DNA from: Stenotrophomonas maltophilia
GTDB taxonomy: Bacteria; Pseudomonadota; Gammaproteobacteria; Xanthomonadales; Xanthomonadaceae
Direction of reading: 5' to 3'
DNA length: 64,000 nt
Assembly: GCA_002363385.1 (NCBI GenBank)
Contig: DEVL01000003.1
Span: forward strand, 1,553,189-1,617,188
This document shows, in pieces, positions 26,037 through 34,143 of the stretch (positions within the stretch are counted from its first letter, which is position 1; every line of letters begins with the position of its first letter). A program made the position numbers and the translations under genes. Under the pieces are notes generated by a model. It did no database searches. It was not told the DNA's origin and worked only from the letters and a program-made list of their open reading frames with translations.

Positions 26037-26439
26037 GAGAGTGCTTCCAGATAATCCCCTTGGTCGCGCCAAGTCGCCGGCGATGCAGCCCCCGTTCCAC
26101 TGCATCCGCAGAATGGCCGTCCGTGGCCGGTCCTGTGCCATCCATGGCGTGATGGGATTATTGCCACGTGATTGTCGTAAAAGTTCATCGCGGCTTGGAA
26201 CGCATCTTCATCAGCATATTCAGCGGCGCGACGATGGCAGGCTGATAACCGTTTTGATATCAGCGCCGTGTGCCGTCCATGCACATCCTGCGCCATCCAT
26301 CGCACGGGCGAGTGCCGGTGTTATCCCGGCCCAGCATCCACACCGTCTTGTTTTCAGCCTCTCGCGTATTTCACAACCTGAGGCGCAGCCTGCCGGTGCG
26401 CGCTGCGTCCGCAGTGCTTGAAAAGGAGTGTCACCTGCT
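26037..26439. other. 403-base divergent intergenic region
   Basis: This region separates the redox operon (minus) from the PhnA-like gene (plus) and should hold both promoters. I see a CCATCCATGG-type palindrome near 26141 and a CACGTG at 26166-26171, but no recognised operator. Short open frames here lack ribosome sites. The plus-strand gene is preceded by AAAAGGAGTG just before its start. Confidence 0.45.
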
Positions 26440-27492
26440 ATGAATACCCGAGGCGATTACGCCCACCCCGAGCCCGTCGCCGCAGCGACCGTGGCCGTGG
26501 TCACCCCACCGCCGGTGGTGGATATTCCGCGCGACAGCGCAGTGTCGTGGGGCGCGATTCTGGCCGGTGCGATCGCCGCCGCTGCGCTCTCGCTGATTCT
26601 TGTCATCCTTGGTGTGGGCCTGGGCCTGTCGTCGGTGTCGCCCTGGTCGTTTGAAGGGGTGACCGCTGAAACGTTCGGTTGGTCCAGTATTGCCTGGCTG
26701 ACCTTCACTGCGATCGCAGCCTCCGGCCTGGGCGGCTATCTGGCCGGCCGCCTGCGGACGAAGTGGAGCAACCTCCACGGCGATGAAACCTATTTCCGCG
26801 ATACCGCACATGGGTTCGTGTCGTGGGCCGTGGCTACCTTGCTGACCGCTGCGCTGTTGACGTCGGCGATCGGCGGCATTCTTGGTGCAGGTGCCAAGGT
26901 GGCCGGTGCCACTGCCGGCGCTGCGGCCTCGACCGCGGGCGGTATTGCCGCCGCAGGTGCAGGTTCTGCGGCGATGGGCAGCGATGAGGGCGACGTGCAG
27001 TACTGGGTGGACTCGCTGTTCCGTGCCAATCCGGCCGCAGCGCAGCCGGCGCCGCCGGCCGGTCCCGCCGGTCCGGCCGATGCGCCCGCCCTCGCTCCCC
27101 CGGCACCGGTTGCCAACGGTGCGCCGCCGCCGCGCCCGATGCCGGGTGCCGACCGTCGCCCGGACAGCCGTGAGGTGCGTACCGAGGTCAACCGCATCAT
27201 CCTCAACAGCCTGAAGTCCGACACGATGGACCCGGCCGATACGCAGTACCTGGCCCAGCTGGTGGCGGCACAGACCGGCATGAGCCAAGCCGAAGCGCAG
27301 GCCCGCGTGACCGATGTGCAGACGCGCCTGCGTGCGGCACTGGACAACGCCAAGCAGCAGGCCAAGCAGGCGGCGGACGATGCACGCAAGGCAACCGCGT
27401 ATGCCGCGCTGTGGCTGTTCATCACGCTGCTGATCGGTGCCTTCATCGCCAGCCTGAGTGCTACCTGGGGCGGCCGCCGCCGCGACCTGTGA
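26440..27492 (+). CDS. PhnA-like membrane protein
   Basis: The 350-residue protein has a Pro-rich cytoplasmic start, a hydrophobic hairpin (about 35-60), further membrane segments (about 78-98 and 125-180, Gly/Ala-rich), a long Ala/Pro-rich linker (200-245), a charged helical region, and a last membrane segment (325-343) ending GGRRRDL. Proteins of this layout are often named PhnA-like, without evidence of a role in phosphonate use. ATG 26440 is chosen because AAGGAGTG precedes it. A 23-residue membrane peptide gene follows 28 bases later. Confidence 0.7.
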   Translation: MNTRGDYAHPEPVAAATVAVVTPPPVVDIPRDSAVSWGAILAGAIAAAALSLILVILGVGLGLSSVSPWSFEGVTAETFGWSSIAWLTFTAIAASGLGGYLAGRLRTKWSNLHGDETYFRDTAHGFVSWAVATLLTAALLTSAIGGILGAGAKVAGATAGAAASTAGGIAAAGAGSAAMGSDEGDVQYWVDSLFRANPAAAQPAPPAGPAGPADAPALAPPAPVANGAPPPRPMPGADRRPDSREVRTEVNRIILNSLKSDTMDPADTQYLAQLVAAQTGMSQAEAQARVTDVQTRLRAALDNAKQQAKQAADDARKATAYAALWLFITLLIGAFIASLSATWGGRRRDL

Positions 27493-27520
27493 GCCTGACC
27501 ATCCTTAAGGAGGAAACACC

Positions 27521-27592
27521 ATGAAGTACATTCTGTTGTGGATGCTGGGTATTCCGATTCCGCTCTTGCTCCTGTTCGCGCTGTTGCGCTGA
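27521..27592 (+). CDS. 23-residue single-span membrane peptide
   Basis: The sequence AAGGAGGAAACACC directly before ATG 27521 is a near-ideal ribosome site. The frame encodes a 23-residue peptide starting MKYILLWMLG, almost wholly hydrophobic, with Pro residues in the middle and a final Arg. It is followed 10 bases later by a strong hairpin. The strong ribosome site, position after the PhnA-like gene and terminator behind it support a real small protein; function unknown. Confidence 0.65.
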   Translation: MKYILLWMLGIPIPLLLLFALLR

Positions 27593-27601
27593 GCACCCCC
27601 T

Positions 27602-27629
27602 CATCAGGCCGCCTTCGGGCGGCCTGATG
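27602..27629 (+). terminator. strong hairpin terminator
   Basis: A perfect 12-base-pair stem (CATCAGGCCGCC and its complement) closes on a TTCG tetraloop. The tract after it (CGTTTG) is only weakly T-rich. It ends the PhnA-like/small-peptide transcript and insulates it from the stressosome operon. Confidence 0.7.
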
Positions 27630-27844
27630 CGTTTGCAGGGCGGCGGATTGATCGCATGAACATGGCGCAGCACGGCGGCTGCATGAACCAGTCAGCCACG
27701 TGCAGATCGTCTTCACATCTTCAGCATCACCCCTGATGCCCAATCTTCCTGAATTCATTTAAGCTTTCGAGATTGCGGCCCCCATTCATAGGGGTGATGG
27801 GTCGCCAGCGCATCCGGTGTTCCCTCATCTTCCAGGACATTTCC

Positions 27845-28705
27845 ATGGCGGCTTTGCAGCAGCGCACGATTGATCTCATCCGCAGCCTTCAGGAGCCCTT
27901 GTTGGCCGCGTGGGCCGGCACTCTCGCCGGTTCCGGCCAGGCACAGGACGGCCGCCTTTCTTCCCGTGAGCTGGATACCCAGGTCCGCGAGTTCTGGCGC
28001 CTGTTTCTGGAGGCGCTGTCCCCGGCCGACGTGAGCTCCGTGGCTCGGTCCGAGTGGCAGGACGTCCGGCGGTTCCTGGAGGAGCTGTCGCGCGAGCGCG
28101 TGCTGAAGGGGTTCAACTCCTCGGAAACCGCCAGCTTCATCTTCTCGCTGAAGCGACCGCTGTTCGAGGTGATCCAGCAGGCATACGCGGACGATCCGGC
28201 CCAGCTGGGCGATCAGTTGTGGGCGATCTCTGAACTGATCGATCAGCTGGGTCTGCACACGGTCACCGTGTTCCAGAGGACCCGCGAAGACGTGATCCAG
28301 CGCCAGCAGGAAGAGATGCTCGAGCTGTCCACGCCGGTGGTGAAGCTGTGGGACGGTGTGCTGGCATTGCCGATGATCGGCACGCTGGATTCCCAGCGCA
28401 CCCAGGTGGTGATGGAATCGCTGCTGCAGCGGATCGTGGATACCGGTTCGGAAATCGCCATCATCGATATCACCGGCGTCCCGACCGTGGATACGCTGGT
28501 GGCCCAGCATCTGCTGAAGACCGTCACCGCGATCCGGTTGATGGGCGCTGACGCAATCATCAGCGGTGTTCGTCCGCAGATCGCCCAGACCATCGTCCAC
28601 CTCGGGCTGGACCTGCAGGGGATCGTGACCAAGGCCAACCTGGCCGACGCACTGGCGCTGGCGCTCAAGCGCACCGGCCAGACCGTTACCCGGACCGCCC
28701 GCTGA
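27845..28705 (+). CDS. rsbR: RsbR-type stressosome scaffold/sensor
   Basis: The 286-residue protein has an N-terminal helical sensor domain (about 1-150, RsbRD-like rather than a PAS) and a C-terminal STAS domain (about 160-275). The two phosphorylatable threonines known from B. subtilis RsbRA have clear counterparts: Thr217 in PTVDTLVA and Thr249 in RPQIAQTI. RsbR and RsbS build the stressosome, which releases the RsbT kinase on stress. ATG 27845 is preferred; the longer frame adds a non-conserved start. It heads a tightly packed operon. Confidence 0.9.
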   Translation: MAALQQRTIDLIRSLQEPLLAAWAGTLAGSGQAQDGRLSSRELDTQVREFWRLFLEALSPADVSSVARSEWQDVRRFLEELSRERVLKGFNSSETASFIFSLKRPLFEVIQQAYADDPAQLGDQLWAISELIDQLGLHTVTVFQRTREDVIQRQQEEMLELSTPVVKLWDGVLALPMIGTLDSQRTQVVMESLLQRIVDTGSEIAIIDITGVPTVDTLVAQHLLKTVTAIRLMGADAIISGVRPQIAQTIVHLGLDLQGIVTKANLADALALALKRTGQTVTRTAR

Positions 28706-28706
28706 G

Positions 28707-29078
28707 ATGGAGCGCATTCCGATCCTGCAGATGGGCGATCTGCTGCTGGTGACCATCCAGGTGGACATGCATGACCAGCTCGCGCTGACCCTGCAGGACG
28801 ATCTCACGGAAAAGATCCGCAGCACCTCTGCACGCGGTGTGCTGATCGACATCTCCGCACTGGATATCGTTGATTCGTTCATCGGGCGGATGATCGCCAC
28901 GATTTCATCGCTGGCCCGGATCATGGATGCCACCACGGTGGTGGTCGGCATGCAGCCTGCGGTGGCCATCACCCTGGTCGAGCTGGGCCTGACCCTCAGT
29001 GGCGTGCGCACCGCATTGAATGTGGAGCGGGGCATGAAGCTGCTGCAGCGTAACGACGAAGACGACGCCGCCTTATGA
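28707..29078 (+). CDS. rsbS: RsbS-type STAS stressosome protein
   Basis: This is a 123-residue single STAS domain with the RsbS signature DISALDIVDSF; Ser57 corresponds to the serine phosphorylated by RsbT in B. subtilis (Ser59). It lies one base after rsbR, and its last four bases (ATGA) overlap the rsbT start, as expected for proteins made in fixed ratio. It forms the stressosome core with RsbR and sequesters RsbT. The C-terminal acidic tail (DEDD) is slightly longer than usual. Confidence 0.9.
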   Translation: MERIPILQMGDLLLVTIQVDMHDQLALTLQDDLTEKIRSTSARGVLIDISALDIVDSFIGRMIATISSLARIMDATTVVVGMQPAVAITLVELGLTLSGVRTALNVERGMKLLQRNDEDDAAL

Positions 29079-29476
29079 GTGCTTCCAGTGGTTCGCTGCC
29101 GATCCGTATCGAGCAGGATGTCGTGCTCGCCCGCCAGGCCGCGCGGCAGATCTGCGTGGCGTGCAAGTTGCGCCTGATCGACCAGACCAAGCTGGTCACC
29201 GCGGCCAGCGAGCTGGCGCGCAATGCCGTCATCTACGGTGGCGGCGGGACCATGGGCTGGGAAGTGGTCGAGAAGGGACTGCGCAAGGGCGTACGGCTGG
29301 TGTTCGCCGATGACGGTCCTGGCATCCCGGATGTCGCACAGGCCCTGACCGATGGCTGGTCGTCCGGCTCCGGCATGGGCCTGGGCCTGTCCGGTTCGCG
29401 CCGGTTGGTGGATGAGTTCGAACTGGAGAGTGCACCGGGGCAGGGCACCCGTATCACGATCACCAAATGGAGCTGA
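29075..29476 (+). CDS. rsbT: RsbT-type switch kinase
   Basis: The 133-residue GHKL ATPase has an N box (ELARNAVIYGGGG), a G1 box (DDGPGI) and a G2 box (GSGMGLGLSGSRRL), the RsbT pattern. In the known system RsbT phosphorylates RsbR and RsbS, is released and activates a downstream partner. In Bacillus that is the RsbU phosphatase; no RsbU-sigma-B cascade is visible here. The next gene overlaps it by 10 bases. The target is therefore open, with the operon's own kinases as candidates. Confidence 0.9.
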   Translation: MSASSGSLPIRIEQDVVLARQAARQICVACKLRLIDQTKLVTAASELARNAVIYGGGGTMGWEVVEKGLRKGVRLVFADDGPGIPDVAQALTDGWSSGSGMGLGLSGSRRLVDEFELESAPGQGTRITITKWS

Positions 29477-30483
29477 ACTTCGGCGGCCAGGTGACGCGGA
29501 TCGTGGTGGTCGAGGAATCCTCACAGGTCGGGCAGGCCCGGCGCGAAGCGCTGGCGCTGGCCGATCATGTCGGCCTGGACGAAATGGACGCCGGCCGTGC
29601 GGCATTGGTGGCCACCGAGATGGCCACCAATGTGCTCAAGCACGGCCGCGGTGGCCGCATGTACCTGTCCGCAGTGTGCGGTCGCGGCGGCAACGGGGTG
29701 GAGCTGGTGACGGTGGATGGCGGTCCCGGGTTCTCGTTGGCCGAGTGTCTTCCGGACGGTTATTCGACAGGCGGCACCCAAGGGCTGGGGCTGGGCGCGA
29801 TCCAGCGCCAGGCCACCGTGCTGGATGCCTGGTCCGATGCCAAAGGTGCCGTTGTGGTGGCGCGCATCTATGCCAGCCGTGCGCCTGGCGATATCGACGT
29901 GCCCTACGGTGCGCTGCGGATTCCGATGCGCCACGAGCTGGCCTGTGGCGATGCTTGGCATCTGCGTGCCGATGCACACACCGTGGCGGTCACCGTGATC
30001 GACGGGCTGGGGCATGGGCTGCCCGCCGCCGATGCGGCGCAGGCCGGTGTGGCGGCCGTTGCACAGGCGTCTGCCGCTGGGGCACCGGCCTTGATCGGCA
30101 TCCTGCACGCGGGCATGTCCGGCACCCGCGGCGGTGCGGCAGCGGTGGCCTGCGTGGACGTGGCGAGCGGTCAGGTGGAGTTCGCCGGCATCGGCAACAT
30201 TGCCGCCAGCCTGTGCGAGCCCACCGGCTCACGCGGAATGGCCTCGCACCCGGGCATCGTCGGGGTGCAGTACCGCAAGGCACAACCATTCCATTTTCAC
30301 GCCGCGGCAGGCACGCTGCTGGTCATGCACAGTGATGGACTGCAGGCGCGTTGGAGCCTGCGCGACTACCCCGGCCTGTTCCACCGCCACCCCGCGTTGA
30401 TCGTGGCGGTGCTGCACCGGGATTTCGATCGTGGCCGGGATGACGCCGGCATCGTTGCCCTGCGTCTTGGAGACCTGCATTGA
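29467..30483 (+). CDS. RsbX-type phosphatase with N-terminal RsbT-like ATPase domain
   Basis: The 338-residue protein joins a GHKL ATPase domain (about 8-135; N box ATEMATNVLKHG, G box GTQGLGLGAI) to a PP2C/SpoIIE-like phosphatase domain (about 145-335; VTVIDGLGHGLPAA with the metal-binding Asp, LLVMHSDGL, DDAGIVAL). In stressosome loci this resembles the fused kinase-RsbX proteins of Gram-negative bacteria, which reset RsbR/RsbS by dephosphorylation. It overlaps rsbT by 10 bases and the downstream kinase by 4 (TTGA). Confidence 0.85.
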   Translation: MELNFGGQVTRIVVVEESSQVGQARREALALADHVGLDEMDAGRAALVATEMATNVLKHGRGGRMYLSAVCGRGGNGVELVTVDGGPGFSLAECLPDGYSTGGTQGLGLGAIQRQATVLDAWSDAKGAVVVARIYASRAPGDIDVPYGALRIPMRHELACGDAWHLRADAHTVAVTVIDGLGHGLPAADAAQAGVAAVAQASAAGAPALIGILHAGMSGTRGGAAAVACVDVASGQVEFAGIGNIAASLCEPTGSRGMASHPGIVGVQYRKAQPFHFHAAAGTLLVMHSDGLQARWSLRDYPGLFHRHPALIVAVLHRDFDRGRDDAGIVALRLGDLH

Positions 30484-31340
30484 GCGCCTCACCCCATGAT
30501 CAGGAGCTGCAGCAGCTGCGCCTGGAAGCCGATGCGCTGCGCGCTGAATTGGATGAAACCAATCAGGGCGTGCTGGCGCTGTACGCCGAGCTGGATCAGC
30601 AGGCCGAGCAGCTGCGTGAGGTGTCCGAGCTGAAGAGCCGGTTCCTGTCCTACATGAGCCATGAGTTCCGCACGCCACTGGGCTCGATCCTGAGCATGAC
30701 GCGGCTGCTGGAGGATGGGATGGATGGCCCGCTGACCGCGGAGCAGCGCCGACAGGTGCGTTTCATCAGCGCCTCCACCAGTGAGCTGCGCGAGATGGTG
30801 GACGACCTGCTGGATCTGGCCAAGATCGAGGCCGGGCGCATCACCATCTCGCCGGCCTGGTTCGATCTGATGGACCTGTTCTCGGCACTGCGTGGCATGT
30901 TCCGCCCGTTGGTGGAAGGCAATCAGGTGGACCTGCTGTTCGAGGACCCGCCAGTGATGCCGATGCTGTACACGGATGACAAGAAGCTGGCGCAGATCCT
31001 GCGCAATTTCATTTCCAACGCGCTGAAGTTCACGCCCAGCGGCCAGGTGGTGGTATCGACCCAGCTGGAGGGTGAGAACGCGGTGCGCTTCAGCGTGCGC
31101 GATACCGGTATCGGCATACCGGCCGAACTGCAGTCGACCCTCTTCGAGGATTTCGTGCAGGTCGATACCCCGCTGCAGAAGCGCCTGCGCGGGACCGGGC
31201 TGGGGCTGTCGCTGTGCAAGCGCTTTGCCGAGCTGCTCGGTGGCCATGTCGGCGTCGAGAGCGAAATCGGTACCGGCTCGCATTTCTACGTCGTGTTGCC
31301 GCTGACCCTGGCCACGGAGGCCGTGCATGGCGATTCCTGA
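30480..31340 (+). CDS. soluble histidine kinase linked to stressosome
   Basis: The 286-residue product starts with TTG overlapping the upstream stop (TTGA). It has a short coiled coil (10-55), a HisKA H-box (FLSYMSHEFRTPLGSIL) and an ATPase domain (NFISNALKFTPSG; DTGIGIP; GTGLGLSLCKRF). There is no sensor domain and no membrane segment, so input probably comes by contact with another protein. Its place directly after the phosphatase suggests the stressosome is its input. It overlaps the next hybrid kinase by 14 bases. Confidence 0.9.
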   Translation: MSASPHDQELQQLRLEADALRAELDETNQGVLALYAELDQQAEQLREVSELKSRFLSYMSHEFRTPLGSILSMTRLLEDGMDGPLTAEQRRQVRFISASTSELREMVDDLLDLAKIEAGRITISPAWFDLMDLFSALRGMFRPLVEGNQVDLLFEDPPVMPMLYTDDKKLAQILRNFISNALKFTPSGQVVVSTQLEGENAVRFSVRDTGIGIPAELQSTLFEDFVQVDTPLQKRLRGTGLGLSLCKRFAELLGGHVGVESEIGTGSHFYVVLPLTLATEAVHGDS

Positions 31341-33270
31341 TCGCATCCTCGTCGTGGATGACAACGTGGCGACCCGTTACGCGGTGCGCCGCGTGCTGGA
31401 GCACCACGGGTTCCATGTGGAGGAAGCCGGTACCGGCGGTGAGGGCCTGGCACGGCTGGCCGAGCATGATTTCGGCGCGCTGGTGCTGGATGTGAATCTG
31501 CCGGACATGAGCGGGTTCGATGTGGTGCGGCAGTTGCGCGAACACAGCCGGCTGCAGTTGCTGCCGGTAGTGCATGTCTCGGCCGCGTCGATCGCCACCG
31601 GTGACATGATCACCGGCCTCAACGCGGGCGCGGATGCGTATCTGATCCATCCGGTCGATCCGGACGTGCTGCTGGCCACGCTGCGCAGTCTGCTGCGCGC
31701 CCGCCGCGCCGAGGAGGCGTTGCGCGAGACCGAGGCACGCTTCCGCGAGATTTTCCGGCACATCAATGCCCCGATCGCGGTGTTGGATGCCTCGCTCAAT
31801 GCCCACGATGCCAACGATGCCTTTACCCGCCTGCTGGGCCAGCAGGTGGGGCCGGGGCAGCTTGATCAGTTGTTGCAGGACCAGGTCGCTCCGCTCAGCG
31901 CGTTGAAAGTGGCCTTGGCCGAAGGCGAGCGCTGGCAGGGCACCTTCAGCCTTCGTGTCGGTGGCGCCACCCGCATGACGGAATGGCGGGTGACGCCGTA
32001 CCAGGCCGCCGGGCAGGGGCTGGTGCTGATCGAAGACACCACTGAACAGCATGCGCGCGCCAATGAACAGCGGCAGGAACTGGAGAGTGCGACCTCCGAG
32101 CTCGCCTTTCAGATCGCTGAGCGCGAGCGCACTGAAATCGAGTTGATGCAGGCGCAGAAGATGGACGCGCTGGGTCAGCTCACCGGCGGCATCGCGCACG
32201 ATTTCAACAATCTGCTGACCACGATCATTTCCGGGCTGGACATGATCGAGATCGCCGCCTCCAGCGGCAAATGGGACAAGGCGTCCCGCTACGTCGAGAT
32301 CGCCACCGGCTCGGCACACCGTGCGGCCGCGCTGACCCAGCGCATGCTCGCCTTTGCCCGCAAACAACCGCTCGACCCGCAGACCTTCGATGTCGTGGCG
32401 CGGGTGCGCTCGCTGGAAGACATGCTGCAGCGGTCGATCGGTGAGAACATCGAGCTTGAGCTGGAACTGGGCATTGAACCGCTGATTGCGGTGGCCGACC
32501 CGAACCAGTTCGAGAACGTGATCCTCAATCTGGTCATCAATGCCCGCGATGCGTTGGCCGGCCAAGGCCTGATCCGCATCCGCGCCGGGCGTGCCGAGAT
32601 CGAGCGCGACCATGAGCTGGCACCTGGCCACTACATCACCGTGACCGTGCTCGACAACGGCGTGGGCATCCCCGCAGAGCTGTTGACCAAGGTGTTCGAG
32701 CCGTTCTTCACCACCAAGCCGCAGGGCGAGGGGACCGGTCTGGGGCTGTCGATGACCTACGGGTTCGCGCGTCAGTCCGGTGGCAGTGCGCGCATCGCCA
32801 GCGAGCGCGGCGAGGGGACGGAGATCGAGCTGCTGCTGCCCGAGGGGCAGCTCCAGCCCGCCGCAGCGCACCCATCGGCGCCTGCACAACTGCCCCGTGG
32901 CAGTGCCGAGCGGATTCTGCTGGTCGACGATACCGATTCGGTACGCATGATGGTCCGGGAGATGCTGGTCGAGGCCGGCTACCAGGTCGTGGAGGCCATC
33001 AATGCGCAGCAGGCCCTGTTGGAGCTGCATTCGGACCGCGAGCTGGACCTGCTGTTGTCCGACGTGGGCCTGCCCGGCATGAACGGCCGCGAGCTCGCCG
33101 ATGCGGCGCGGGCATTGCGCCCCCATCTGCCGGTGCTGTTCGTGACCGGCTATACGGAAAGCGCGGTGGTCCGCAACGAGTTCCTCGGGCAGGGCATGTC
33201 CCTGCTGCCCAAGCCGTTCAGCGTGAACGAGCTGCTCCGGGGCGTGCGGCAGATGTTCAATCCGGGCTGA
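31327..33270 (+). CDS. REC-PAS-histidine kinase-REC hybrid ending the stressosome operon
   Basis: The 647-residue protein has an N-terminal receiver (ILVVDDNVATRYAV; ALVLDVNLPDMSG), a PAS region (about 135-245), HisKA (GQLTGGIAHDFNNLL), an ATPase domain (NLVINARDAL; GTGLGLSMTYGF) and a C-terminal receiver (ILLVDDTDS; LLLSDVGLPGMNG). The first receiver could accept phosphate from the kinase encoded immediately upstream, with which it overlaps. No DNA-binding domain is present, so the final output of the operon is not encoded here. Confidence 0.9.
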   Translation: MAIPDRILVVDDNVATRYAVRRVLEHHGFHVEEAGTGGEGLARLAEHDFGALVLDVNLPDMSGFDVVRQLREHSRLQLLPVVHVSAASIATGDMITGLNAGADAYLIHPVDPDVLLATLRSLLRARRAEEALRETEARFREIFRHINAPIAVLDASLNAHDANDAFTRLLGQQVGPGQLDQLLQDQVAPLSALKVALAEGERWQGTFSLRVGGATRMTEWRVTPYQAAGQGLVLIEDTTEQHARANEQRQELESATSELAFQIAERERTEIELMQAQKMDALGQLTGGIAHDFNNLLTTIISGLDMIEIAASSGKWDKASRYVEIATGSAHRAAALTQRMLAFARKQPLDPQTFDVVARVRSLEDMLQRSIGENIELELELGIEPLIAVADPNQFENVILNLVINARDALAGQGLIRIRAGRAEIERDHELAPGHYITVTVLDNGVGIPAELLTKVFEPFFTTKPQGEGTGLGLSMTYGFARQSGGSARIASERGEGTEIELLLPEGQLQPAAAHPSAPAQLPRGSAERILLVDDTDSVRMMVREMLVEAGYQVVEAINAQQALLELHSDRELDLLLSDVGLPGMNGRELADAARALRPHLPVLFVTGYTESAVVRNEFLGQGMSLLPKPFSVNELLRGVRQMFNPG

Positions 33271-33327
33271 GCGGACCTCGCGCGACGGCATGAGTACAAT
33301 CGCCGGACGCCCCCAGGGGAGACCGCG

Positions 33328-34116
33328 ATGACGCCACCTGAGATCGGTCCTGCCGCCCGTGCGCTGGCACACGGTGAGTGCAAGGCCATCGCCGACGCAT
33401 TTGAGCGCACGCCGGAGGTGCACGAGGCGGTGCACCGGGCGCGCAAGACCATCCGGCGCCTTCGTGCCCTGCTGGCGTTGCTGGAAAGCAGCGCGCTCGA
33501 GACAGCCGCGGCGGACGCCGCGCTGCGTCGGCTGGGAGATGGCCTCTCGGCGTTGCGTGACGCGCACGTGGTGGTGGAAACCTGCGCACGGCTGGCGTCA
33601 GCGCAGCCCGACCAACGGTGGGAGGCGGTGTGCATGCGCTTGACCGCGCGGCGCGAGGCGGTCCTCGCCCGCGTGCTGGCGCGCGATCCTGCCTTTGCAC
33701 GCCGCCAGGCGGCCCTGCTGCGTATCGCGACCGATCTCCAGGCGCAGCCATGGGAATCCCTGAGAGGCAGTGATATCCGCAAGGGGCTGGCGCGCAGTGA
33801 ACGGCGTACGCAGAAGGCGGAGAAGCGCGCGACACGCAGCCACGATGCCGACGACCTGCATCGCTGGCGCCGCAGGGTGCGTCGCCTGCGCATGCAACTG
33901 GAGGCGGTGCCGCGGTTGGCGCCGTCCCGCGCGGTGCCGATCAAGGGACCCGGGCACACCAGGCACGCGCGTGCCCTGCATGCGCTGAGCGATCAGCTGG
34001 GCTGGCAGCAGGACCTGCGCATGGTCCGCAATCTGGTGCGGGTGATGCCCGGCGTTCCGGAGCGGCGGGTGCTGATTGAACAGATCGATGCCCAGTTGGC
34101 GGCTGCCTCGCACTGA
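33328..34116 (+). CDS. CHAD-domain protein
   Basis: The 262-residue helical protein matches the CHAD family: basic His-rich helices with VHEAVHRARKTIRRLRALL, DLHRWRRRVRRLRMQLE and a C-terminal LGWQQDLRM. CHAD domains bind inorganic polyphosphate through clustered His/Arg/Lys and locate to polyphosphate granules. There is no CYTH triphosphatase domain fused to it and none next to it. It has its own start 57 bases after the hybrid kinase, so it could be read with the operon or separately. Confidence 0.85.
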   Translation: MTPPEIGPAARALAHGECKAIADAFERTPEVHEAVHRARKTIRRLRALLALLESSALETAAADAALRRLGDGLSALRDAHVVVETCARLASAQPDQRWEAVCMRLTARREAVLARVLARDPAFARRQAALLRIATDLQAQPWESLRGSDIRKGLARSERRTQKAEKRATRSHDADDLHRWRRRVRRLRMQLEAVPRLAPSRAVPIKGPGHTRHARALHALSDQLGWQQDLRMVRNLVRVMPGVPERRVLIEQIDAQLAAASH

Positions 34117-34143
34117 CCTGGCGCGTGTCGACTGCCGGTTGAT

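Noticed and set aside
26033..26305. Minus-strand 90-codon frame upstream of the TlpA-like gene
   Set aside because: It overlaps the promoter region and the start of the real gene, with no ribosome site or motif.
27755..29605. Minus-strand open frame of 616 codons
   Set aside because: It is antisense to rsbR, rsbS and rsbT, all of which have strong motifs.
31090..33567. Minus-strand open frame of 825 codons
   Set aside because: It is antisense to the stressosome-linked kinases and has no family signature.
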